A stretch of 64,000 nucleotides of DNA. Source: UBA2387 sp019454665. Lineage in GTDB: Bacteria > Armatimonadota > Fimbriimonadia > Fimbriimonadales > Fimbriimonadaceae. Below, in pieces: positions 8,553 through 16,136 of the stretch. The stretch is taken from positions 1 through 64,000 of the forward strand of contig BTVX01000019.1 in the NCBI GenBank assembly GCA_045862995.1, in the 5' to 3' direction. Both the position numbers and the translations under genes were made by a program. Each line of letters opens with the position of its first letter. Position 1 is the stretch's first letter. Under the pieces are notes generated by a model, which saw nothing but the letters and a program-made list of their open reading frames with translations, was not told the origin of the DNA and did no database searches.

Positions 8553-10327
8553 GCTTGTGCCTCCTGTTCTTGCAACATTTCTGGTTCGTTTTGCCGCTCG
8601 TCGCTCGCATCGGCGAAGTGCAACCAATCTAGAACGTCGAGAAACATCGTGCGGTGGATTTGCTTGGGACCGTTTTCCCCTTGTTCGATTGCAGGGAAGA
8701 AGACGTTGCCACCGGCGAGGACCTCCTTGAGGGCGTTGCCTCCAAGCTGCGCTTTGACCTGCGCCAGCTTCGCTTCCGCCGGTGCGACGCCCTGGAACAG
8801 CGCCTCGCGGAGCGCGTGGGTTTGGGTGGCGGGGACCAGCGGCCGATTGTCTTCGTTCTTGGCCCCCAACGCCTTGACGGCGGCATTGAACTTCTCCAAC
8901 GTTCGGTGTTGCCACTCAGCGGACTCCCTGGCCCCCGTCGCCTTGGGGTCGCCTATGACGAGGGGCTTGGCCGTAAGCCGCCCATGGCCGGGGACGACCT
9001 GTCCGCTCTCGATGTCGCTCAGCTTGACGTAGCCGGCGTCGAACACGGTGTGGAAGTCGATGGAAAGGACGGGCGGCTGAAAGACGGCCTTGGTCTGCTT
9101 CTTGGCCCTCTTGCAAAGCTCCTCGGCGAGGCTGTAGGCGGTGTGGAAGGGGAAGTGCGGCTTGACGACGGCGATCCCAGCGGCAGCCCCCATGCCGACC
9201 TGGGGCTTGAATCCGAACATCTTAAGAACCTCCTGAAAGCCGTAAGTGGCGTCTCTGCCATCCGCCTGCTTGGTTTCGTCGAGGAACTCCTCAAGGTACG
9301 TTTCCGTGAACGCCAACGCCTCGCTCGCTCGAACAACCACGGTAATGTCGTCGCCACCCAACACCAGCGGAACCATCATTCGGACACCCGGTGCTTCATC
9401 TATGTCAGCCTTGAGCGACGCCACAGCCTTGGTGAACGCGCGTTCAGTGCACTCCTCTAGCAGGATCGAGAACTGACGGATGGTCGGCACGTAGTCGGCT
9501 TTAGGGACTCCCAATCCAAAGTTGGTGAAGATTTTGCCGAACCCGTTGCCGTCCGCGTGGACCACGGCCAGCCACTCCTCGTGCTCGAACTGCTCTTCCA
9601 GCCATTCTGTTGTGACGATGTTGACGACCGATGCCACGTCCTCTGTCGCCCCGTCGAGGGCGGCGATCCGATGCCAGAACTTCTCGCGCTGCTTCCGCTT
9701 GCACAGGCTGACCTTGGATCGGCGATCGTACTGGTCCGCGTTCTCAGGGTCGGCGGGAGTCGTGACGCCGTCGCGGATGTCTCTACGCGCTGCGGGCAAC
9801 GAGTTGGTCGCGCACGGCGCCACGAACGGAAGGCGCATAAAGCGGTTGGCCCGGGGCAGATTGCCGCTCACGGGTTTCTCCTTCTCAAACAGGTCCTTGA
9901 CCTTCTCGTGGATGTTGTCCATCGTCGCTTCGACGAAGCAACCTGTGAAGGCGAGGCCGGGCGCCTTTTCCAACACCCGCCGGGAAACCTGCCCGATCAG
10001 TTCCTTGGCCGCATCCTCGTTTTGAGCAATCACCAGCGAAACGCCGGAGGAGAGGTAGACCACTTCGTACTTGCCGCCGTGCTGGTTGACCTTGGGATCG
10101 AGGATGCGGCGTCTCACCGTGGGCCAATCGTCCACCAGTACGCCCTGCACCTCTTTCTGCGTTCCGGCCGCGAGCAGGTCCGGGCCCCCAAGACCGCGCA
10201 GGGCCTCCGCAACCCACCACGTAGTGGCGCGCGCCGTCAGGTCGGACGCGCCGAGGTTCTCGCGGAGCTTGTTGCTCGCGAACACATAATCCTGATTCCC
10301 GCTCGTTCCCAGATAGACAAGATGCAT
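8549..10327 (-). CDS. cas10: Cas10, HD-less, with intact GGDD cyclase motif
   Basis: This 592-aa protein is the signature subunit of a type III effector. The N-terminus, LVYLGTSGNQDYVFASN (3-19), starts directly with the first palm-type domain. No N-terminal HD nuclease domain is present. A second palm begins at VVHADGNGFGKIF (255-267) and contains LVLGGDDITVVV, with GGDD at 324-327. This implies synthesis of cyclic oligoadenylates on target binding, which agrees with the CARF, SAVED-like and Csx3 genes in the chain. The ATG at 10327 is preferred over upstream starts because the protein then begins like other Cas10 proteins. GCGAGG lies about eight bases upstream. Confidence 0.92.
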   Translation of the reverse strand: MHLVYLGTSGNQDYVFASNKLRENLGASDLTARATTWWVAEALRGLGGPDLLAAGTQKEVQGVLVDDWPTVRRRILDPKVNQHGGKYEVVYLSSGVSLVIAQNEDAAKELIGQVSRRVLEKAPGLAFTGCFVEATMDNIHEKVKDLFEKEKPVSGNLPRANRFMRLPFVAPCATNSLPAARRDIRDGVTTPADPENADQYDRRSKVSLCKRKQREKFWHRIAALDGATEDVASVVNIVTTEWLEEQFEHEEWLAVVHADGNGFGKIFTNFGLGVPKADYVPTIRQFSILLEECTERAFTKAVASLKADIDEAPGVRMMVPLVLGGDDITVVVRASEALAFTETYLEEFLDETKQADGRDATYGFQEVLKMFGFKPQVGMGAAAGIAVVKPHFPFHTAYSLAEELCKRAKKQTKAVFQPPVLSIDFHTVFDAGYVKLSDIESGQVVPGHGRLTAKPLVIGDPKATGARESAEWQHRTLEKFNAAVKALGAKNEDNRPLVPATQTHALREALFQGVAPAEAKLAQVKAQLGGNALKEVLAGGNVFFPAIEQGENGPKQIHRTMFLDVLDWLHFADASDERQNEPEMLQEQEAQA

Positions 10328-10401
10328 CAACAGCCTCGCTCCGCAATCCCCGAGACGCCACCGCGCCGCCGGTTGCAGTTCACTTCTACAGCCTCCGCCA
10401 T
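10327..10401 (-). CDS. Possible 24-aa leader ORF coupled to cas10
   Basis: An ATG at 10401, preceded by GAAGGAA, opens a 24-codon frame whose TGA overlaps the cas10 ATG as TGATG. It occupies most of the gap between cas10 and the preceding gene. The peptide is Arg-rich with no recognisable motif. It could be a coupling ORF or chance. Confidence 0.3.
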   Translation of the reverse strand: MAEAVEVNCNRRRGGVSGIAERGC

Positions 10402-10456
10402 GGTTCCTTCGTGACAATCCCTCTTTTTTTTCAAAAACTTCTCTTTCCCCAGAATC

Positions 10457-11056
10457 TCATCCCGTTGACGTGGGCCGCACTTCGGGCCTCCGCGCCTTCC
10501 AGGCTTCGCGCAGACCGCTGGCCCACTCCTCGTCGGGCTGTTGGCACGGGTCGAACACAATCCTGCCTGATGTCTGACGAAAGCCGGGCGCACCGCACAA
10601 GAGATCGGTCAAAGGAACCTCCGCACCGCACGTGCGCGCGGCGAGACGAGTCACATCGAGGCCATGGTAGTCGAACTGGTCGCGCAGCGCCACGTGGACC
10701 GCAACGCACCACTCCATGCCGGCGAACCTCCAAAACCTTTCCGCAGGCTCATCCCTTTCGAGACGACCGTCGAGCAGCAGCCGGGAGGCCAAGTCCAGAG
10801 CTTCCGAGGCGTTTTCTGCAAACCCGGTCTGGAGTCTTTGCAGTCCGAAGCGCCCTTCTACATAGACAGCGATCGCACCGCCGATCCGCTCGATGCGAAG
10901 GTCGCACGTGTCTGTTTCCCAAAGGCTGGCGTCGCTGGGCACGCCGCGAACCCGGACCTTCCCGCACGATGCCAGGTCCTGCTCCAAATCGGGGTACTCA
11001 GTTCTCAAGCCGGACCTCGGGAATGGGTGCGATCCACTCCGGGCGTACTGGGCCAT
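10457..11056 (-). CDS. Unknown protein between E1/JAB and Cas10 genes
   Basis: I do not recognise this protein of up to 199 aa. It is soluble, with seven cysteines, and has WRFAGMEWCVAVHV and CGAEVPLTDLLCGAPGF in its C-terminal half. The ATG at 11056 would overlap the JAB-E1 gene by 59 nt. A TTG near 10985, just after that gene's stop, is an alternative, so the start is uncertain. Its position directly after the JAB-E1 fusion suggests a partner or substrate of the ubiquitin-like module, but nothing in the sequence proves that. A 130-bp gap with an A-rich tract separates it from cas10. Confidence 0.55.
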   Translation of the reverse strand: MAQYARSGSHPFPRSGLRTEYPDLEQDLASCGKVRVRGVPSDASLWETDTCDLRIERIGGAIAVYVEGRFGLQRLQTGFAENASEALDLASRLLLDGRLERDEPAERFWRFAGMEWCVAVHVALRDQFDYHGLDVTRLAARTCGAEVPLTDLLCGAPGFRQTSGRIVFDPCQQPDEEWASGLREAWKARRPEVRPTSTG

Positions 11057-12401
11057 CCAAACCGCGACCCAAAACGCCGGACTTGGAGCAGTAGGGACAT
11101 TCGGAATTTAGCTCCGACCCGAAACGCTGCACTTCGCCAGTGGCCGCGTCGTGTTGGAGCCTCGTCGCCAGCGGAGTCCAGCCTGAGGCGTACTTGAGGA
11201 ACTCCCCGACCGCCAACGAAGCAACAACGCCGTTCAAGCCGACGACAGACGGTTGTGGCGTCGGCGCACCGTAAGCAGCCTCGACGACTGCGCGTTCTTC
11301 TGGCGTCCGTAGAGCCTCTGCAACACGGACGGGGTTCAGTTTTCCGGAGCACCCCAAGCACGGACCTCCGGGGTAGAACGCAACAACCTGACCGCCGGCC
11401 GAGACGATTCTTCCCGCGTTTGCGACGATCCCCACTCCCAGGTCGAAGTACGGTATCAGGCAGCGTGCGGCGATATCCGTCAGAACGGCGCGCACCCCGG
11501 CGTTGTCTCCACAACCGAAGACCGCGTCGCACTCGGCAAAAGCCCGACGCACATTGGGATGGTCCACGGACTCCGCAAAGCCCACCACCTCGGCGTCGGG
11601 CGAAACGGTCCGAATCAGTCGCGCCGCAACGTTGGCTTTAGAGGCTCTTGAGACAGCGTCCTCTCGGACCGCACCGATCAAGCGATTCAGGTTGGATTCG
11701 CAGACAGCATCGGGATCGCAGAGAACGAAGCGCCTAATGCCAAGGTGACCAAGTTGTTGCACCACAGCGCTCCCTGTTCCTCCACAACCCGCCACGCCGA
11801 TCGTCATGGTCTGCAGCTTGGACTGAACCTCGACGCCGAACGCGCGCACCTGCCTGTCGAACCTCTCGAAATCCATTGAACTCTCGCGACCTCGGTTGCC
11901 GCCAGCTTCCCACACGGATGTCTGTTGCCCCACGATCTCCAGTGACCGGACGCGCCGCACTTTCCCTGTGGCTCTGTCTTGGTATTCGCCGTACACCGAC
12001 GTTCTGCCGAACACAAGCCCGACCGAGACCAAGGACGGCACCCGTTCCCGATGCCATTCGAACCGCCTCCTGGCCGCCGATCGGTCGATCGAGCTGAACC
12101 GCACACCGTCTTCACAGAACGGATGACTGTGGACATCGCTCAGGTGCAGCCCTTCCTTGATTGCTCGCTCAAGCGCTCCTAACGCATAAGAGGACCTCAG
12201 GCTGACATAAGCCGGCGATTGCTGGGACAGGTCGGTGAGCGGATCCGCGAACATCATCTCTCGAACCGTCATCAACGTTCGACTCTCGGCCTCCGTGAGG
12301 CCGCAAAGCAAGAACGCATGCTGTTCGTTGCCATCGGAATGAAGGTGCCGCATCAGGGCTTCGAAGTCACGCTGCCGGATTCGCACGTCCAGTGGCTTCA
12401 T
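10998..12401 (-). CDS. JAB/JAMM peptidase fused to E1-like (ThiF/MoeB) adenylyltransferase
   Basis: A 467-aa fusion. The N-terminal JAB domain shows a canonical metal site: H91-S-H93-P, then S103-x2-D106. Such domains remove or process ubiquitin-like proteins. The C-terminal E1 domain has the nucleotide-binding GCGGTGS (205-211), LCDPDAV with D229, and NLNR (237-240). CLGC (348-351) and CPYC (435-438) fit the zinc knuckle of ThiF/MoeB/E1 enzymes. It should adenylate a ubiquitin-like C-terminus; the fused UBL-E2-like protein at 14666-15304 is the obvious partner. The start overlaps the VWA lipoprotein stop as ATGA. Confidence 0.88.
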   Translation of the reverse strand: MKPLDVRIRQRDFEALMRHLHSDGNEQHAFLLCGLTEAESRTLMTVREMMFADPLTDLSQQSPAYVSLRSSYALGALERAIKEGLHLSDVHSHPFCEDGVRFSSIDRSAARRRFEWHRERVPSLVSVGLVFGRTSVYGEYQDRATGKVRRVRSLEIVGQQTSVWEAGGNRGRESSMDFERFDRQVRAFGVEVQSKLQTMTIGVAGCGGTGSAVVQQLGHLGIRRFVLCDPDAVCESNLNRLIGAVREDAVSRASKANVAARLIRTVSPDAEVVGFAESVDHPNVRRAFAECDAVFGCGDNAGVRAVLTDIAARCLIPYFDLGVGIVANAGRIVSAGGQVVAFYPGGPCLGCSGKLNPVRVAEALRTPEERAVVEAAYGAPTPQPSVVGLNGVVASLAVGEFLKYASGWTPLATRLQHDAATGEVQRFGSELNSECPYCSKSGVLGRGLDGPVRPEWIAPIPEVRLEN

Positions 12402-13075
12402 CGAAGATCCTCCAGAGCAGCCAGTATCTCTTTCGGGTCGGCGCCTTCCGGTGCTTCGTGCAGTCCCAAGCTCGGAAGAACGGGGAGTGCCTTGGCCGCT
12501 AGAACCTTGTAGGGTTCAGTTTCCAAGAAGTAGAACTTCGTCTGGATGCCAGCTAGTTTCGACCAGTCGTATTGGTCCAGCGACACATAGGGCAGGCGCG
12601 CTCCATTCACCTTGGGAGCGTAAACGAGGCCATCGGTAAAGACGAGCATGTGCTTTGGCCCATTGCCAGCCTGGGACAGTTTGACCTTCGCTAGCTCGAT
12701 CGCGCCGATGATGTCGGTCCCCGGCGCGTTGTCGGGGTTCTTGATCTGCGCGATGAGGTCCTTGGTCTCCTTCTGTACGAAATCGAATTGCTTCACAACC
12801 TCGATCAGTTTCGGAGCGCGGTCAATCCGATAGATGTACACCTGAGCGGTGCCGTTGACCGAGTTCCGAGCCAGAAAACGGGTGACGACCAGCTGCGCTT
12901 CGTCTATCCAGGGGAGAAACGACGTGCTGCCATCCAAGAGCACAGCCACAACCGGGGGATCTTCGTCCAGCGATGGCGAAGGCCCACCCATGACGCCGTC
13001 ACACCCAGCAAGCAGGGCAACGGGCAGTATGCCAAGAAAACGGCACAAGGGGAGTCTTCTCATGTTCTCTCCCAT
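12398..13075 (-). CDS. VWA-domain lipoprotein
   Basis: A 225-aa protein with a basic N-terminus, a hydrophobic stretch and the lipobox LLAGC (cysteine about 25), so it is likely exported and lipid-anchored. The von Willebrand A domain begins at AVLLDGSTS, which contains the MIDAS pattern DxSxS, and continues to LVFTDGLVY. ATG at 13075 has GGAGAA about nine bases upstream. ATG at 13063 (MRRLP) is an alternative with its own GGGAGA. It is translationally coupled to the JAB-E1 gene. Its target is unknown. Confidence 0.75.
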   Translation of the reverse strand: MGENMRRLPLCRFLGILPVALLAGCDGVMGGPSPSLDEDPPVVAVLLDGSTSFLPWIDEAQLVVTRFLARNSVNGTAQVYIYRIDRAPKLIEVVKQFDFVQKETKDLIAQIKNPDNAPGTDIIGAIELAKVKLSQAGNGPKHMLVFTDGLVYAPKVNGARLPYVSLDQYDWSKLAGIQTKFYFLETEPYKVLAAKALPVLPSLGLHEAPEGADPKEILAALEDLR

Positions 13076-13104
13076 AGCGCTTCTCCAACTGGTTGTGTGA
13101 CACA

Positions 13105-13665
13105 TCATCCGAGCCGTGCCCGCAACTCCTGGTCCGACCAGTTCCGGTCAATGAACTCCGCTGGCACGTCCCCCAGGACCCAGAGAACGCCCTGACGATG
13201 GGCTTCGACTCCGGCCGCAACCGCTTGATTCGCCGACACACGCATCACAAAAGTGTGAGGCTCGGTAGGCACCGGACGGGCCGACGACCACTCGGCGCCG
13301 TCGGCAGCCCACCAACCGCGGAGTGTAGCTCCCGCGAACTCGAGGGGAGTGGCAAGGCGGTAGAGATGAAGAGGAGGGACCTCGTCAACGTTCACCGGGT
13401 GCGCAGGTGTGGGCACCGCTGGCGCACCCGCAACCAAGATCGCACGGCGATGCCGCTCCGTTTCTTCGAGGATCGCATCCAAACGCCGAGGAACCGGCCT
13501 TGGGATCGGACGGTGCTCGAACTGCACTTGACGCCAGTGCCGCTCGCGGAATTCCTCGGCACGCCGGACCGCCCGAACAAGCGCAGGGCGGTCCGTAAGG
13601 GTCATCCACGCGGCGAACAGCGAGCCTAGAGCGATCGTCGCCACCAGCGAAAGAAACAAGTCCAT
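13105..13665 (-). CDS. Membrane-anchored protein of unknown function
   Basis: A 186-aa protein with one N-terminal hydrophobic segment (about residues 3-22), followed by an Arg-rich helical stretch and a soluble domain with Trp-rich motifs (LRGWWAADGAEW). I do not recognise the family. The start lies two bases after the stop of the 54-aa membrane gene, so the two are probably co-translated. It belongs to the membrane/VWA block flanked by the two ubiquitin-like pathway fusions. Confidence 0.6.
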   Translation of the reverse strand: MDLFLSLVATIALGSLFAAWMTLTDRPALVRAVRRAEEFRERHWRQVQFEHRPIPRPVPRRLDAILEETERHRRAILVAGAPAVPTPAHPVNVDEVPPLHLYRLATPLEFAGATLRGWWAADGAEWSSARPVPTEPHTFVMRVSANQAVAAGVEAHRQGVLWVLGDVPAEFIDRNWSDQELRARLG

Positions 13666-13667
13666 CG

Positions 13668-13832
13668 CTAGCCCAACAACCTCGGCTCGAACGGTTCGTC
13701 ACGCGTGGTCCACGCAAGGTAGACGGCGTAGCAAAAGTGGTAGATCGTCCACAAGATGCCATAGACGATGGCGGCGACGATGGCGAAGATGAACGCGACG
13801 ACGTAGCCGATGATTCGCAAGGCGGTATCCAT
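13668..13832 (-). CDS. 54-residue membrane miniprotein
   Basis: The frame opens MDTALRIIGYVVAFIFAIVA and runs on through a hydrophobic, aromatic segment (about 7-42) to a short polar tail, EPFEPRLLG. It predicts one long or two short membrane helices. The start is ten bases after the stop of the 269-aa membrane gene, and its TAG is two bases before the next ATG. This tight packing, together with the hydrophobic pattern, is the evidence that it is a real gene. Function unknown. Confidence 0.65.
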   Translation of the reverse strand: MDTALRIIGYVVAFIFAIVAAIVYGILWTIYHFCYAVYLAWTTRDEPFEPRLLG

Positions 13833-13842
13833 GATGGCGTTC

Positions 13843-14652
13843 TTAGTGGTGTGCAGGCGGGATCGGGCGGATCACGTCCTGAAATGGATCGTTTGCCGCC
13901 GCCCCGGGATGGGGTGGAGGCACTTGTCGGCGTCTTGGAGGCTCCTCGGGCGCGGCGGGCTCGTTGTTACGGTCGGTCAATGCCGCACCAAGAGATAGGC
14001 GGTTGAAGTGCTCCCAGGCAAGAGAGAAGTTTCGCTCTGCAGCCAGAATAATGGCTGGATATGCCAAGACCGCGAAGAACAACAGCGATCCCGCAGCCGT
14101 ACCCAAGTCCCCCATGCGCCATACGGCCGGAAGCGACGCTAGGTCACCCTCCAACCGATCGGGGAACAGCATCATGGCCAACCGAAGCGCCATCAGCGAA
14201 GCGTCGAACGCCACGACCGCCCCCATGGGCACGATCCAGAGCGCCGAAGGCAACCACTCGCGCACAGCGGGCCTCTCGCGAACATTCGAGGCAAGCCGCA
14301 ACAGCACTTTCGCACTTCGAACCAGCACGCCAGACGCGACGATCGAAAACACCACCATGACAATAGCCAGCAAGGGTGCGACGTACAGCGAGTGGTTGCC
14401 GAGAAACACCCAACCCAGAGGGTCCCTCCTCGCGTCGACCTGGTACTCCTCCTTGCCCAGAATCCGGTTCAGCGCGGTCGTCGCCATCACGTAGTTCACC
14501 GCGATCAGCAGAAACAACAAGAACGTCGCGGCGAAGACACGGTGGGTGGCCCAAAACAGCTCGCCGACGCCGCGCTGGGCGCAACGCTTGCCCAGATAGC
14601 CCACGACGGCAGTGGCGATCACGACGGCGAGGAGATAGGTGAGCAGGTTCAT
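13843..14652 (-). CDS. Polytopic membrane protein of unknown function
   Basis: A 269-aa protein with about five hydrophobic segments (around 3-20, 35-58, 90-113, 136-155 and 183-205). Its cytoplasmic-looking C-terminal tail of about 50 residues is rich in Pro, Arg and Ala. I do not recognise the family. The start follows the UBL-E2-like stop by about 13 bases. It could anchor the downstream VWA lipoprotein or serve as an effector at the membrane; neither role is shown. Confidence 0.6.
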   Translation of the reverse strand: MNLLTYLLAVVIATAVVGYLGKRCAQRGVGELFWATHRVFAATFLLFLLIAVNYVMATTALNRILGKEEYQVDARRDPLGWVFLGNHSLYVAPLLAIVMVVFSIVASGVLVRSAKVLLRLASNVRERPAVREWLPSALWIVPMGAVVAFDASLMALRLAMMLFPDRLEGDLASLPAVWRMGDLGTAAGSLLFFAVLAYPAIILAAERNFSLAWEHFNRLSLGAALTDRNNEPAAPEEPPRRRQVPPPHPGAAANDPFQDVIRPIPPAHH

Positions 14653-14665
14653 GGATTTGCGGGAC

Positions 14666-15304
14666 CTAGGAGACGAACTTCGCGAGTGCCAGCTCGATCA
14701 AGGTGAAGTACTTCGCGATGCTGTCTCCGTCACGTGGGTCGAAGTCGCCTTGCCACCGCGTTGTGTGCAGGCAAAACCATCCATAGCCGGCTTGGCTCAA
14801 GTGCGGATGGCGGCCGTTGTCGCGAAAGTAGTGCGCCGGGGCGTGCCCGTAGCGATCGGAGAGTCGGTTGGAGATCAAAAAGCCGTCCGGCGCAGCGTTC
14901 GGGTAGTAGTCGGTCACAGTCACCAACACGGGCGTGTGAGACTTGTTCCAACCTCGTGGCAAAGGCAACTCGGGCAACCGGACCCACCACCTGCGGATCG
15001 TCGGGTCGTACCCGAAGGACGCTGCCTGGCGGTAGCGCTCGCCGAGCATCCGACACTCGTCTTCGAGCCGCTCCGCCACCTCGCGAGACACCCCGTACTC
15101 GTGAAAGGGAACGTCCACCAACTCGGCGTTGTCCGGAACGGACGTCCGCTCGTTGTCCCCGATCTCGATCAGGCCGTTCTCCGTGCGCATGGCCAAGGTC
15201 CGGTCTTGCCGGATGCCAAGCACTTCCTTGATTTCCAAGCCGGTCGCCTCCTCGAAAGGCAGGACCACCGGACGATCGTAATGCTGAACTCGCTTCAAAC
15301 CCAT
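14666..15304 (-). CDS. Fused ubiquitin-like domain and prokaryotic E2-like (Prok-E2_E type) domain
   Basis: A 212-aa protein. Residues about 5-67 have the beta-grasp alternation of a ubiquitin-like domain (VQHYDRPVVLPFEEATGLEI onward). Residues about 105-212 resemble the prokaryotic E2-like family E: VTDYYPNAAPDGFLI (130-144), a GYGWFCLHTTRW segment (173-184) and the closing helix DGDSIAKYFTLIELALAKF (192-210). C178, beside H180, is a candidate active site. ATG at 15304 is chosen for the strong GGAGGAGG about eight bases upstream; a TTG at 15367 is possible. With the JAB-E1 fusion it would form a complete E1-E2-UBL-deconjugase set. The domain call is from pattern recognition. Confidence 0.65.
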   Translation of the reverse strand: MGLKRVQHYDRPVVLPFEEATGLEIKEVLGIRQDRTLAMRTENGLIEIGDNERTSVPDNAELVDVPFHEYGVSREVAERLEDECRMLGERYRQAASFGYDPTIRRWWVRLPELPLPRGWNKSHTPVLVTVTDYYPNAAPDGFLISNRLSDRYGHAPAHYFRDNGRHPHLSQAGYGWFCLHTTRWQGDFDPRDGDSIAKYFTLIELALAKFVS

Positions 15305-15373
15305 GTTCTTCGCCTCCTCCAGAAAGGCTCGACTCCTAGAGCGCTGCGGCAAGCCACGGTGTGACAAGCGCAG

Positions 15374-15994
15374 TCACGAGCCCTGCGCTTTGAAGCTCTC
15401 CACGTATCGCCGGCCATAGCGGCATACCCATTGGCGGAATTGCTCCGGAGTAGGCTCCTCGAAGCCCAGGTCCCTCAGCACGGCGATATGCACATCGTAC
15501 GGCTGGCGTTCGAAGAACTTTCGTAGCAACACGGCTGCGACACGGCCCTGCTCCTTCGGCTTGAACCCGCGAGCGAACCGGACCAATCGTGCGACCAGCT
15601 CCAGATATCTTCGCTTCTGCTCGGTCTGAACATGACGCAACTCCTTGAGGTTCTCCTCCTCGATCAGCGCCTGGAGCGGGTCTGGGCTGGAACAAGGATG
15701 ATTCTCCGCCTGCCATGCTACGCGGTCGCTTTGGGAGAAGAGGACCACCTTCGAAAGGGGGCGCAACGCGAGACCGCGTAGGTATGCACGGGTGTACTTC
15801 TCAATCTCGGTCTCCAGAGATGGCCAGTCGACAGTGTCGCACGCCTCGACCCGTGGCCGGAAGCAGTTGACGGCGGCGTCGACAATGAGATCGCCCTGTC
15901 CGGCATCAACGGCCCGAGCCGGCACGACGCTGAAGACGACGGAATGCGCCAGCTTCCAGAGCTGGTACGTGTTTGGATGAGTGATGGGGTCCAT
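15374..15994 (-). CDS. Helical protein, possible divergent sigma factor
   Basis: A 206-aa all-helical protein. Its N-terminal part (WKLAHSVVF near 13-21, then GDLIVDAAVNCF and DWPSLETEIEKYTRAYLRG) resembles sigma-70 region 2. The C-terminal part (ARGFKPKEQGRVAAVLLRKF through QFRQWVCRYGRRYVESF) resembles a region-4 helix-turn-helix. Conservation is weak, and other helical families remain possible. It lies between the CARF gene and the UBL-E2-like gene, with a seven-base gap to an alternative start of the latter. A sigma factor beside a SAVED-like gene would recall CalpL/CalpT/CalpS, but that is inference. Confidence 0.4.
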   Translation of the reverse strand: MDPITHPNTYQLWKLAHSVVFSVVPARAVDAGQGDLIVDAAVNCFRPRVEACDTVDWPSLETEIEKYTRAYLRGLALRPLSKVVLFSQSDRVAWQAENHPCSSPDPLQALIEEENLKELRHVQTEQKRRYLELVARLVRFARGFKPKEQGRVAAVLLRKFFERQPYDVHIAVLRDLGFEEPTPEQFRQWVCRYGRRYVESFKAQGS

Positions 15995-16136
15995 GAGCCT
16001 TGCGGCCTGGACTGCCCCGAACTCGATTCAACTGTGCCAGCGGGCCAAGCCCGCCTCACGGTGCCGATCAGGACAGGCCAGGTTGGCAAGTCCCACGCGA
16101 TGGCACAGGAGATGATACGACAGCGGCTTCCGAGGG

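Noticed and set aside
10998..15304. CBASS operon (Cap2/Cap3)
   Set aside because: E1 and JAB are present, but there is no CD-NTase (cGAS-like) gene; the nucleotide cyclase in the chain is Cas10.
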